DNA of 64,000 bases, from NCBI GenBank assembly GCA_016291905.1, contig JAEEZS010000067.1, forward strand, positions 120,055 to 184,054, given 5' to 3'. The notes under the pieces were generated by a model. The model was not told the DNA's origin, made no database searches, and was given only the letters and a program-made list of their open reading frames with translations. Shown here in pieces: positions 9,380-17,562 of this stretch. Made by a program: the position numbers and the translations under genes. Origin of the DNA: Bacteroidaceae bacterium. GTDB lineage: Bacteria; Bacteroidota; Bacteroidia; Bacteroidales; Bacteroidaceae. Every line of letters starts with the position of its first letter. Position 1 is the stretch's first letter.

Positions 9380-9898
9380 ATGGAACTATCAATTCGTCCT
9401 GCCACAACAGCTGACATAGCACTTATAGGCCAGCTGGCTGACGTGTGCTTCCGCCATACCTACCGCGATATACTCAGCGCGGAGCAGTTGGAGTACATGA
9501 TGGACTGGATGTACTCGGCAGAGAACCTGCGCAAGCAGATGACGGAGGAGGGGCATGTCTATTTCCTTGCGGAGGCAGACGGCAAAGCTGTGGGCTATGT
9601 GTCCGTGCAGCTGGAGGGGAAGGCTGAGGACGGACTGCCGCTGTGGCATTTGCAGAAGATTTATGTCCTACCTGACTTACAGGCTGGCGGAGTAGGGAAG
9701 CGTCTATTCCATCATGCGCTATCCTATGTGCGCCGGCAGACGGGAGCACCCTGTCGTGTGGAGCTGAATGTTAACCGAAACAATAAAGCTGTGGGCTTCT
9801 ATGAGCATCTGGGGATGCGCCGGATGCGCCAAGGGGACTTTCCTATTGGAAATGGCTATTACATGAATGACTATATCATGGGGATAGAGATAGAATAG
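9380..9898 (+). CDS. GNAT-family N-acetyltransferase
   Basis: A 172-residue cytoplasmic GNAT protein. It has the N-terminal RPATTADIALIGQLAD, the central beta-strand region GKAVGYVSVQLEG, and the acetyl-CoA pyrophosphate-binding loop QAGGVGKRLF (about 105-114), then the C-terminal NNKAVGFYEHLGM typical of the RimI/YhbS-like branch. It transfers acetyl from acetyl-CoA to an amine; the substrate cannot be told. It starts 117 bp after the barrel gene, with the repeat region in between, and ends before a perfect terminator hairpin. Confidence 0.9.
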   Translation: MELSIRPATTADIALIGQLADVCFRHTYRDILSAEQLEYMMDWMYSAENLRKQMTEEGHVYFLAEADGKAVGYVSVQLEGKAEDGLPLWHLQKIYVLPDLQAGGVGKRLFHHALSYVRRQTGAPCRVELNVNRNNKAVGFYEHLGMRRMRQGDFPIGNGYYMNDYIMGIEIE

Positions 9899-9924
9899 CA
9901 GAAAAGCAGGAAATATAATAAGCA

Positions 9925-9955
9925 ACTGGGCGGTACTTTCAAAGTACCGCCCAGT
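9925..9955. terminator. Perfect 15-bp hairpin between convergent genes
   Basis: ACTGGGCGGTACTTT (9925-9939) and AAAGTACCGCCCAGT (9941-9955) are exact complements, followed by CGTTTG. It separates the convergent genes ending at 9898 and 9980. Confidence 0.8.
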
Positions 9956-9979
9956 CGTTTGATTAGCTTCTTGTTCAGC

Positions 9980-10426
9980 TTATTCGTGACGCGGAGGACG
10001 CGGGCCGCCCTTCAGCTTGCCAAGGCGGGCTGTGACGGTAGTCTCCGTCTCGCTATAGATGAGGCCAAGACCCAGCACGCGATAGCTCTCTGATTTGGCC
10101 TGCGGATACATGACGAAGTCCCAGCCGGGGTTCTTCTCCAGCATGTCGTAGATGGCATGGCTGGCGCCTTCGGGTAGCAGCTCAGGGGTAAGGCCCATAA
10201 TGGGAGCGGTAACGGTGGCATATTCGCCCTTGAACAGACGCTTCCAGTCTATACCAAACACACGGATGACAGTAGCTGTGCCAGTAACAGGCTCCGAAAG
10301 AATCATGTCGTCGGCATTAAGCTCAATACGCACGTTCGGCTCACGCATGGAGCGGGAGAGGGTAGTGCAACTTGTGAAGGCCAACATGGCAACAGCCAAA
10401 ATCAACAAAAAATGATACTTCTTCAT
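9980..10426 (-). CDS. Small lipoprotein of unknown function
   Basis: The frame is open to 10498, but the signal sequence MKKYHFLLILAVAMLAFTSC, with lipobox FTSC, starts at 10426, which I take as the start (148 residues). The mature part contains VRIELNADDMILSEPVTGTA and VMYPQAKSESYRVLGLG, a pattern I have seen in Bacteroidota lipoproteins of unknown role; the C-terminus (ETTVTARLGKLKG) looks like a strand-turn-strand end. It follows the ROK gene by 59 bp on the same strand and may be cotranscribed. No function can be assigned. Confidence 0.8.
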   Translation of the reverse strand: MKKYHFLLILAVAMLAFTSCTTLSRSMREPNVRIELNADDMILSEPVTGTATVIRVFGIDWKRLFKGEYATVTAPIMGLTPELLPEGASHAIYDMLEKNPGWDFVMYPQAKSESYRVLGLGLIYSETETTVTARLGKLKGGPRPPRHE

Positions 10427-10485
10427 TCTTTCTTTAATAATTTTAAAAAGGTAGTAATAAAATTGAAAACAGTTTTCAAACGTAA

Positions 10486-11442
10486 TCAGGCTTCCCATCC
10501 GAGGGCGGATGCGCCGAGGACGGCTGCATCGGAGTCCTTGAGCTCGCTGACGAGCACCTTGACTTTGCCCTTCCAGATGCGGAGGACGGTGTTGTCGAGG
10601 GCTTCGCGGACGGGCTTCATGATATATTCACCGGACTTGGTAAGACCGCCGAAGAGGATGATGGCCTCGGGGGCGGAGAAGGCGACGAAGTCTGCAAGAG
10701 CCTCGCCAAGCAGTTTGCCGGTGAACTCGAAGATTTCGAGCGCAATCTTATCGCCCTTGACAGCGGCATCATAGACATCCTTCGACTCGATGGGACGGTC
10801 GGTAATGGCGCGCAGGAGGCTGGGCTCCTTGCTCTGCTCAAGACGTTCCTTAGCCGTGCGTGCTACACCCGTAGCTGAGCAGTAGGCTTCGAGGCAACCC
10901 TTGCGTCCGCAGCCGCAGAGACGTCCGTTACGTTCAACGATGACATGGCCAAGTTCGCCAGCAAAACCATCGTGGCCATAGACGAGCTGTCCGTTGATGA
11001 CGATGCCCGAGCCGACGCCCGTGCCGAGGGTGATTTCGATGAAGTTCTTCATGCCGCGGGCAGCACCGTAGGTCATTTCGCCGATAGCGGCAGCATTAGC
11101 GTCGTTGGTAACGGCAACGGGGATGCCGAGACGCTCGCTGAAAGCTCTGGCCAGGGGGAGGACGTCCTTCCACGGAAGGTTGGGGGCAAACTCGATGGTG
11201 CCCTTATAGTAATTGCCATTGGGGGCGCCGATGCCGAAGCCGCGAATCTTGTCGATGCCGCCTACCTCGAGGATGAGGGGGAAGAGCGCCGTACAGATGG
11301 CGTTCACATAGTCTTCAAAAATGGTGTACTGCTGAGTTTTGACCGAGCCGGTCTTCAGGATGTGGCCATCAGAATCTACAATGCCGAAAACGCTGTTCGT
11401 ACCACCGATGTCCATTCCTACTACATAAGGCTTTTCGTTCAT
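10486..11442 (-). CDS. ROK-family sugar kinase (glucokinase-like)
   Basis: A 318-residue ROK protein. The phosphate-1 motif is DIGGTNSVFGIVD (about 11-23), the sugar-binding region contains VTNDANAAAIGE and ITLGTGVGSGIVING, and the zinc-binding motif is CGCGRKGCLEAYCS. It should phosphorylate glucose or a related hexose or N-acetylhexosamine in the cytoplasm. A TATCTTTG box on the minus strand (complement at 11492-11499) fits as its -7 element. The intact ATP and Zn motifs and lack of an HTH argue for a kinase rather than a ROK repressor. Confidence 0.92.
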   Translation of the reverse strand: MNEKPYVVGMDIGGTNSVFGIVDSDGHILKTGSVKTQQYTIFEDYVNAICTALFPLILEVGGIDKIRGFGIGAPNGNYYKGTIEFAPNLPWKDVLPLARAFSERLGIPVAVTNDANAAAIGEMTYGAARGMKNFIEITLGTGVGSGIVINGQLVYGHDGFAGELGHVIVERNGRLCGCGRKGCLEAYCSATGVARTAKERLEQSKEPSLLRAITDRPIESKDVYDAAVKGDKIALEIFEFTGKLLGEALADFVAFSAPEAIILFGGLTKSGEYIMKPVREALDNTVLRIWKGKVKVLVSELKDSDAAVLGASALGWEA

Positions 11443-11597
11443 GATATTTACTTTTAAGGGGTGAATAATGAGTTTTTATTGTTTCCGAGCGCAAAGATAG
11501 AGAAAAAATGAACATCTTTATCGCAGGAAGCGATAATTTTTTTCAACCTCTTTATTTTTCTTAACAAGGAGAAATGTTAAATAAGAAAAAAACGAAG

Positions 11598-11605
11598 TAA
11601 CTTTG
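11598..11605 (+). promoter_or_regulatory. Probable -7 box for the receptor gene
   Basis: TAACTTTG fits TAnnTTTG and lies about 120 bp before the ATG at 11725. The expected -33 box is weak. A start just downstream would place the structured element at 11653-11737 in the 5' leader. Confidence 0.5.
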
Positions 11606-11652
11606 CGCCGTTTTTCCAATCGTATGTAAAGAAAATAATAAAAGGAAGGAAA

Positions 11653-11737
11653 ATGAACGTTTTTGTTAAGCCAAATGAGCAGAGCGATGCTCGCATCAGT
11701 TCTGCCATGGCAAAAAAAGGTCGGATGAAATCCAAAC
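11653..11737 (+). repeat. Dispersed structured element, copy 1
   Basis: This leader matches the minus strand at 36988-37077. Conserved blocks are AACGTTTT(T/C)G(T/C)TAAGCCAAATGA at the 5' side and GGTCGGATGAAATCCAA at the 3' side. Between them GAGCAGAGC pairs with GTTCTGCC, whereas copy 2 has GACCAAAGC/GCTTTGGTC: at least two base pairs differ with compensation. The 3' block contains the ATG (11725) used by the receptor gene. It may be a leader RNA structure; the frame is open through it (NVFVKPNEQS), so a peptide role is not excluded. Confidence 0.7.
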
Positions 11738-14700
11738 AAAATCTCAGGTTGTTTTCAGTGGTTGCCCTGTTGTTGATGGGCGTGGTGTGTGTGTCGGCTC
11801 AGCCGCGATTTGAGATAAAAGTGACGGGTACCGTTATGGACAGCAAAACCTCAGAGCCGTTAGTGGCGGCTGTGGTGAAAGCTACCTCGTCGAATGGCGA
11901 AGAGGGATCGTTTGCCATTACGAGTGAGAAAGGTACGTTTGAACTTACGGTTAACCGTCCTGGCAAATACACATTGGAGTTCTCTTATTTGGGCTATAAG
12001 ACGTTTTCAAAAGACTACAACTTCCGTCCTGGCCAGGCGAACAACATTGGCCGGATCAAGATGGAGGAAGATGCCGTGGCGTTGAAGGAGGCGCAGGTCA
12101 TTGGTAAGAATATGCGTGTGAAGCAGACTGCCGACACCACTATCATCAATGCCGATGGCTATAAGGTGATGGAGGGAGCCTCGGCTGAGGACCTCATTGC
12201 CAAGATGCCGGGTATGCGCATTACCGAGAGTGGTGTGGAAGCCCAGGGCGAAACCGTCGAAAAGGTGCTTGTGGATGGCAAGGAATTCTTTGAGAATGAC
12301 CCGAAGCTGGCGCTGAAGACCCTCCCCGCCGAGGTGGTGCAGAGCGTGGCTGTGTTTGACAAGAAATCCGATCAGGCCGAGTTCACAGGCTTCGACGACG
12401 GCGAGCGATTCAAGGCGCTTGACGTCCGCACCCGTTCCTATAAGCGTAATGGTGTGTTTGGAAAGATTACCGCTCAGGGTGGTGCCGACGTGCCAACGAA
12501 ATACACCCCCGAGGAGAGCCTGACGCCCCGTTATAACTTCAACTTCAATCTGAACATTTTCAACGGCGACCGCCGCGTGACGCTGATGGGACTCTCAAAC
12601 AACGTCAACCAGCGTAATTTCTCGTTCGATGACCTGATGGGCGCCGGAATGATGGGCGGCATGGGCGGACGTATGCGTGGCGCACAAAACGGCGTAGCCA
12701 AGTCCAACGGTCTGGGCGTCAACTACAACGATGCACTTTTTGATGACAGGCTGGAGATCCAGGGCAGCTATTTCTTCAACTCTACCGATACCCATCAGGA
12801 GGATTCTACCTTTAGCGACTACCTGACTATCGACCGCCGTACGGAGGCCTACTCGCGCAGCGATACGAAGAACCTGAATCACTCGATGAACATGCTCATC
12901 CGCTTTACGCCCGGCGATAACGACCAGATAGTGTTCCGTCCCCGCTTCAGCGCCCAGCGCAACAGCTCAACGAATTCTTCCCGCAACTACACCATCTCTC
13001 CGTTGGCTCGCGATACCGCTTCAACCTCCAACGAGACGATTTCACGAGGTGACGGCTACAACGTAGGCGGTAACCTGACGTGGCTGCACAAGCTGAATGA
13101 CAAAGGGCGTGTGCTTTCGTTGGGATTCAACGGCACCCTTTCAGGTAGTGGCAGTAATTCTGATGCCATGCGCACCATCAACGCCACATACGTTGACCAA
13201 AATGCCACAAACGAAACGAACAACTACAATTATGGTGCCGACGTGACTTGGACGGAGCCCATCAACGAGAATATGCAGTTGACGGCTTCGTTGAACATGC
13301 GCAACAACCATTCAGAAAGCGAACGCGTGACGACGTACGACCAAATGGGCGACATGGTGAATGGCAGGAGACTTGACCCCATCGTCCGCGACTCCATCGA
13401 CGCCAACCTCTCCAACACGTTCATCAGCGACTATAAGACGCAGGGCGCTAACGTCGGTTATCGCTTCCACAACGATAAGCTGAATGTGATGGCCCGCATG
13501 GAACTGCAGCGTGCCGACCTTTCCGGCCGTCAGACCTACGATTACTATCGTGGGGCTCCCGGGAGTGACCCTTCGTACGTTATCGACTCGAAGATTTACT
13601 ACAATGTTATGCCGATGGCCATGTTCGAATGGACGGTCAATAGCGGTAACAGCCTGAACATATTCTATCGCAGCAGTTCATCGGCTCCAGGCATCAACCA
13701 GTTGCAGCAAAGCGTAAACAACACCAATCCTCTGGCGCTTTCTACGGGTAATCCCGACCTCGGCCAGCAACAGAGCCACAACATCAATGCCCGTTTCATT
13801 CATAGCAATATGGAAAAAGCTACCAACCTGCAGTTCCATCTGGGTGGCGGAATGGTGAACAACCCCATCGGTACGGTGACTACCATTGTCAACACGCGCA
13901 CTACGGTGGACGCACTTCCCATCGCCTTCTACCAGCAGGGCGGCGACCAGTTCAAGGGCCTTGAGCTGGTGAGAGGTGCGCAGATTACCCGCCCGATGAA
14001 CCTCAGCGACAATACCTACAACCTGTTTGCAGGACTGACCTACGGCTTGCCCTTTGACCTTATCATGAGTAACGTAAACATTAATCTCGATGGAGGATAC
14101 AATGTCTATACTGGCGTACAGGAGGTCGTGACGGCCGATGAGAACGGTAAGCTGAAGTGTGATGCACTCAAGACAAAGAGCATCAGCCGTAGCATCGCGC
14201 CGGGCTTGGAAATCACCTCGAACATCAGCCAGAATCTGGACTTCTCGCTCCACTACGACTTGGCATTCAGCGATGTGCAGAGCAACACCAATCCGCGCAA
14301 CTACCTTACTCATAGCGCTAGCGGCACGTTCCAATGGGTTATCTGGAAGGGTATCACCATGGAACATAGCGCCAACTATACTTATTATACTGGTAGCGCT
14401 ATGGAGGGAGAGGATATTTCAACCTTCCTCTGGAACGCATCTTTGGGCAAAAAGTTCTTGAACAATGCCCTTGAAGTGAAAATCTCCGGCTACGACATCC
14501 TCGGTACACAACGCTCCTATACCCGTAGTGTCAGCGATATGGCCATCACCACCAGCTATTATAACGTAATGCCTCGCTATGCCATGTTGACGATTGTCTA
14601 TAATCTGCGGTCCTTCAAGGGGGTCAATACCTCCGTTTCAGAAGGTGGTGGCATGCGCGGCGGAATGATGCGTGGAGGCCCGGGAATGATGCCCTTCTAA
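11725..14700 (+). CDS. Outer-membrane beta-barrel protein, TonB-receptor-like
   Basis: The frame is open from 11653, but the signal peptide MKSKQNLRLFSVVALLLMGV starts at 11725, within the dispersed element (991 residues). A carboxypeptidase-regulatory-like domain (about 30-110, VTGTVMDSKTSEPLVAAVVK) is followed by a plug-like region (IINADGYKVMEGASAEDLIA, PGMRITESGVEAQGE, VLVDGKEFFENDP) and a long C-terminal barrel rich in Asn and aromatic residues. This is the architecture of Bacteroidota outer-membrane proteins related to TonB-dependent receptors, without a SusD partner. The C-terminal MRGGMMRGGPGMMPF is Gly/Met-rich, as is GAGMMGGMGGRMRG in the middle; both could be loops or metal-binding tails. 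Substrate unknown. Confidence 0.87.
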   Translation: MKSKQNLRLFSVVALLLMGVVCVSAQPRFEIKVTGTVMDSKTSEPLVAAVVKATSSNGEEGSFAITSEKGTFELTVNRPGKYTLEFSYLGYKTFSKDYNFRPGQANNIGRIKMEEDAVALKEAQVIGKNMRVKQTADTTIINADGYKVMEGASAEDLIAKMPGMRITESGVEAQGETVEKVLVDGKEFFENDPKLALKTLPAEVVQSVAVFDKKSDQAEFTGFDDGERFKALDVRTRSYKRNGVFGKITAQGGADVPTKYTPEESLTPRYNFNFNLNIFNGDRRVTLMGLSNNVNQRNFSFDDLMGAGMMGGMGGRMRGAQNGVAKSNGLGVNYNDALFDDRLEIQGSYFFNSTDTHQEDSTFSDYLTIDRRTEAYSRSDTKNLNHSMNMLIRFTPGDNDQIVFRPRFSAQRNSSTNSSRNYTISPLARDTASTSNETISRGDGYNVGGNLTWLHKLNDKGRVLSLGFNGTLSGSGSNSDAMRTINATYVDQNATNETNNYNYGADVTWTEPINENMQLTASLNMRNNHSESERVTTYDQMGDMVNGRRLDPIVRDSIDANLSNTFISDYKTQGANVGYRFHNDKLNVMARMELQRADLSGRQTYDYYRGAPGSDPSYVIDSKIYYNVMPMAMFEWTVNSGNSLNIFYRSSSSAPGINQLQQSVNNTNPLALSTGNPDLGQQQSHNINARFIHSNMEKATNLQFHLGGGMVNNPIGTVTTIVNTRTTVDALPIAFYQQGGDQFKGLELVRGAQITRPMNLSDNTYNLFAGLTYGLPFDLIMSNVNINLDGGYNVYTGVQEVVTADENGKLKCDALKTKSISRSIAPGLEITSNISQNLDFSLHYDLAFSDVQSNTNPRNYLTHSASGTFQWVIWKGITMEHSANYTYYTGSAMEGEDISTFLWNASLGKKFLNNALEVKISGYDILGTQRSYTRSVSDMAITTSYYNVMPRYAMLTIVYNLRSFKGVNTSVSEGGGMRGGMMRGGPGMMPF

Positions 14701-14722
14701 TATTCATTTTATAGTACTTACC

Positions 14723-16108
14723 ATGAAAAAAGACATTTTTTATCTTCCTTTGTTGGTGGCGTTGGGCTTTTTCCTTTCGCTAACCACTCCGTTGCAAGCT
14801 GATGATTCGGACGATGAGTATGCGGAGGAAATTTTCCCTAGTACGGGAGTGCCCTGCTATCGTATTCCATCCGTTGCCTGCACGCGTAAGGGCAATCTGA
14901 TTGCTGTGGTTGACTATCGCTACGGCGGTACCGATATTGGCTATGGCTCCGTTGAGTTACGCCGTCGCATCAGTCATGATAATGGTGCTACATGGGGCGA
15001 TGAATTGGAATTTACGCATGGAAAGTACGCCACTTCTCCCCAGCCCAAGTACGATGCTGCTTATGGTGACCCCTGTATTGTGGCTGACCGAACAGGCGAT
15101 AGCATTCTGGTGATGAGCTGCTCGGGAAACACGGGCTTCCAATACGGCACACGAGAGGTACATCAAGGCATTGCTCGTTTCTACAGTACGGACGAAGGGG
15201 AGACATGGAGTGAACCGGAATATATCCAGGAATCCGTGTATGCCCTGTTTGATAAGAGTTCCCGAGGCCCTGTCCGTTCGTTGTTTATTGGTTCGGGCAA
15301 AATACATCAGAGTCGCTATGTAAAGGTGGGAGCATTTTACCGCTTGTATTGTTCAGCGTTGGTAAAGGATGTAAACAACACCTATTGCAACTATGTGCTT
15401 TATAGCGATGATTTCGGAGGCTCTTGGAATTTGCTTGGCGATGCAGACACGCCCGCCATACCTTCTGGTGCCGATGAACCGAAAACAGAGGAATTGCCCG
15501 ATGGTAGTGTCATTTGTAGTAGCCGCATCAGAGGAGGGCGAAAGTTCAACATCTTCACATTTACGGATGCTGTGAAAGCTGAAGGCTCGTGGGGCACAGT
15601 CGCCACGTCCGATGCGTCCAACAATGGTACTTCGGCGGTAGGTAATTCTTGTAATGGTGAAATCATGATTCTCCCAGCCATTCGCAAGGCCGATGGAGAG
15701 AAACTCTATATTGCTTTGCAATCCGTTCCCTTTGGTTACGGAAAATCGAGCGATGGACGTGACAACGTGGGTATCTATTACAAGGAGTTATCCGATAAGA
15801 GCGATTTTGGCTCTCCCGCTGATTTTGCAAGTAATTGGGATGGGCGTCATCAAGCCACCCATCTTCGTTCGGCCTACAGTACCATGTGCATGCAGGCGGA
15901 CGGACGAATCGCGTTTATGTACGAAGAGACACGCGTCTATGATTTTTCCATTATCTATAAACCCTATACGTTGGAAGATATTACGGGCGGGCTTTATTCG
16001 CTTGATACTAATCCGCAACGTTATGCCTTTATAAGTCGTTTTATCGACGAGGAGGTAGGCCCTTTTATAACGGTAATGTTCGCATGGTCGGAGCACCTGA
16101 TCCCCTAA
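14723..16108 (+). CDS. Exo-alpha-sialidase, N-terminal part up to frame change
   Basis: The signal peptide (1-26) precedes a six-bladed sialidase propeller: YRIPSVACTRKGNLIAVVDY carries the RIP motif with the first arginine of the substrate triad, and Asp boxes occur near residues 84 (SHDNGATW), 154 (STDEGETW) and 227 (SDDFGGSW). The propeller ends with YKPYTLEDITGGLYSLD. It would release terminal sialic acid from host glycans. The ORF stops at 16108, but the natural continuation lies in the -1 frame (next entry) from the heptamer C CCT TTT at 16060-16066. The gene starts 22 bp after the receptor gene, so the two are probably cotranscribed. Confidence 0.85.
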   Translation: MKKDIFYLPLLVALGFFLSLTTPLQADDSDDEYAEEIFPSTGVPCYRIPSVACTRKGNLIAVVDYRYGGTDIGYGSVELRRRISHDNGATWGDELEFTHGKYATSPQPKYDAAYGDPCIVADRTGDSILVMSCSGNTGFQYGTREVHQGIARFYSTDEGETWSEPEYIQESVYALFDKSSRGPVRSLFIGSGKIHQSRYVKVGAFYRLYCSALVKDVNNTYCNYVLYSDDFGGSWNLLGDADTPAIPSGADEPKTEELPDGSVICSSRIRGGRKFNIFTFTDAVKAEGSWGTVATSDASNNGTSAVGNSCNGEIMILPAIRKADGEKLYIALQSVPFGYGKSSDGRDNVGIYYKELSDKSDFGSPADFASNWDGRHQATHLRSAYSTMCMQADGRIAFMYEETRVYDFSIIYKPYTLEDITGGLYSLDTNPQRYAFISRFIDEEVGPFITVMFAWSEHLIP

Positions 16109-16755
16109 GACGGGAAGAGGTGGATGCTGCTATTGACCGATTTAAGGCTGATCCTAACGAACAGACCTACGAGGCTGTCTTTACTGCGATGGAAGCAACC
16201 ATCGTTCCGCTTCAGGCCGAAGACTGCTGGTATGCTTTTCGGAACATGGGGCGGGGAAAGTACTACATGAAGAACATTTCTTCAAAGCTTACTTCTAGCT
16301 CCTCCCTAATTTCCTCGGGGGCTGGTCAGCATTTCCGTTTTATCTGTGCGGATGGCAATGGGCGTTATTACATTCAGTGTGCAAAGGACATGTCCTATCT
16401 GGTTCCTACTGGTAGTGACAGCCAGCAGTTGACGTTGGTGGCCGAGAAAGTTGATGCTGGCATCTATTCCATCAGCAGTAACCTGCGTGGCCAGTCATTT
16501 ATCGTCTGTCAAAACCCTACAGGTTCTCATGCCTTTCTTTCATTGAGTGAAAACCGTGACAAGGTGCTTCCCGCATCTCCTACCGATGCTTCTCGTTGGT
16601 TCATTGAAGTAACGGCCTTCATCCCTGCGAATGTGGATGAGGTTATTGTAGAAATAGATGAAAAAAGGGACATGTTTGACCTTTCAGGCCGTCGTGTAGT
16701 ATCTGGAGAAAGGGGAATTTATATTGTCGGAAACAAAAAAAAGCTGATAAAGTAG
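16084..16755 (+). CDS. C-terminal part of the sialidase in the -1 frame
   Basis: This ORF overlaps the sialidase stop and is open upstream to at least 16060 in its own frame, reading PFYNGNVRMVGAPDPLRREE. It lacks a signal peptide or promoter of its own. It contains a ricin-like or beta-trefoil-like segment (YYMKNISSKLTSSSS, FRFICADGNGRYYIQCAKDM) and ends in a sorting tail (MFDLSGRRV...GIYIVGNKKKLIK), which a secreted sialidase would be expected to have. I infer that 14723-16755 is one gene split by a one-base change, a sequencing error, or programmed -1 frameshifting. Confidence 0.75.
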   Translation: MVGAPDPLRREEVDAAIDRFKADPNEQTYEAVFTAMEATIVPLQAEDCWYAFRNMGRGKYYMKNISSKLTSSSSLISSGAGQHFRFICADGNGRYYIQCAKDMSYLVPTGSDSQQLTLVAEKVDAGIYSISSNLRGQSFIVCQNPTGSHAFLSLSENRDKVLPASPTDASRWFIEVTAFIPANVDEVIVEIDEKRDMFDLSGRRVVSGERGIYIVGNKKKLIK

Positions 16756-16834
16756 CGCTTTAATAAAAAAACGTCTATATTTGCAGCGTCAAAAAAAGAA
16801 GAAACCAAATAAACACATTAAAAAGAACCATCGT

Positions 16835-17491
16835 ATGAAAAAGTTATTAATTGCATTACTGACATTGTGCCTGTTGGCACCCGTATCGGCTGACGCCCAA
16901 AATAACCGTGCGCTTAGCAAGGCGTTGAAGAAAGAGCTTAAGATGAAAAAGAAGGAGCTCAAAAAGGGCAAGTGGGAGATTTATGGCTCGTCCTTCAGCC
17001 TTGAGACTGCATTGCAACGTCACTACGAAAAGCTGCTCGCAGGCGGCGAGGGTGTATCAGAAGTACTTGGTGTTGCAACAAACTTCAATTCGAAGAACAT
17101 TGGTCATCAGATTGCTGTCAACAACGCATGCAACACCTATGCCCGTCGGGCAGGGAGTACTGTTCGTGGACGTATTGTCAGCGACATCGCTGCCGATGCC
17201 GAGAACATCGATACGGAATTTGACAAGTTCTATGCTGCCTATGAATCTACCGTCGAAAAGGAAATCAAAGGAGAGATGAGCGAGGACTTTACCATTATCC
17301 GCGAAATCGGCAAGGATAAGAGCACAGGCAAGATGCTGTATGAGATGCAGACCTACTTCATAGTCGATGAGAGTGCCGCATCCCGTGCTCGCATCCGTGC
17401 TTTTGAGATTGCCAAGGCTGAATCAGAGGCTGCTCAGAAGTATGCCGAACAGGTGTCCGACTTCGTGAGAGAAGGCTTTGACGAAGAGTAA
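16835..17491 (+). CDS. Exported protein of unknown function
   Basis: The start at 16835 gives a clear signal peptide (MKKLLIALLTLCLLAPVSAD); the open frame back to 16781 is lysine-rich and unlikely to be translated. The mature 195 residues begin with a very basic amphipathic stretch (ALKKELKMKKKELKKGKWEI) and continue as alpha-helical sequence with a short repeat-like section (RARIRAFEIAKAESEAAQKY). I do not recognise the family, although this kind of periplasmic helical protein is common in Prevotella. A TATATTTG box at 16776-16783 fits as its -7 element. It ends before a strong terminator. Confidence 0.8.
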   Translation: MKKLLIALLTLCLLAPVSADAQNNRALSKALKKELKMKKKELKKGKWEIYGSSFSLETALQRHYEKLLAGGEGVSEVLGVATNFNSKNIGHQIAVNNACNTYARRAGSTVRGRIVSDIAADAENIDTEFDKFYAAYESTVEKEIKGEMSEDFTIIREIGKDKSTGKMLYEMQTYFIVDESAASRARIRAFEIAKAESEAAQKYAEQVSDFVREGFDEE

Positions 17492-17504
17492 TCATTGTTG
17501 ACAT

Positions 17505-17548
17505 AAAAAGCAATCGCCTCAGCTTCAAACTGAGGCGATTGCTTTTTT
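17505..17548. terminator. Bidirectional rho-independent terminator
   Basis: AAAAAGCAATCGCCTCAG and CTGAGGCGATTGCTTTTTT pair across the loop CTTCAAA, giving T runs on both strands. It serves the convergent genes ending at 17491 and 17563. Confidence 0.93.
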
Positions 17549-17562
17549 AAGGGCTAACCTGT

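Noticed and set aside
11653..11724. Start of the receptor at the first Met of the open frame
   Set aside because: The signal peptide begins at 11725 and the upstream part is the dispersed element; a leader peptide remains possible.
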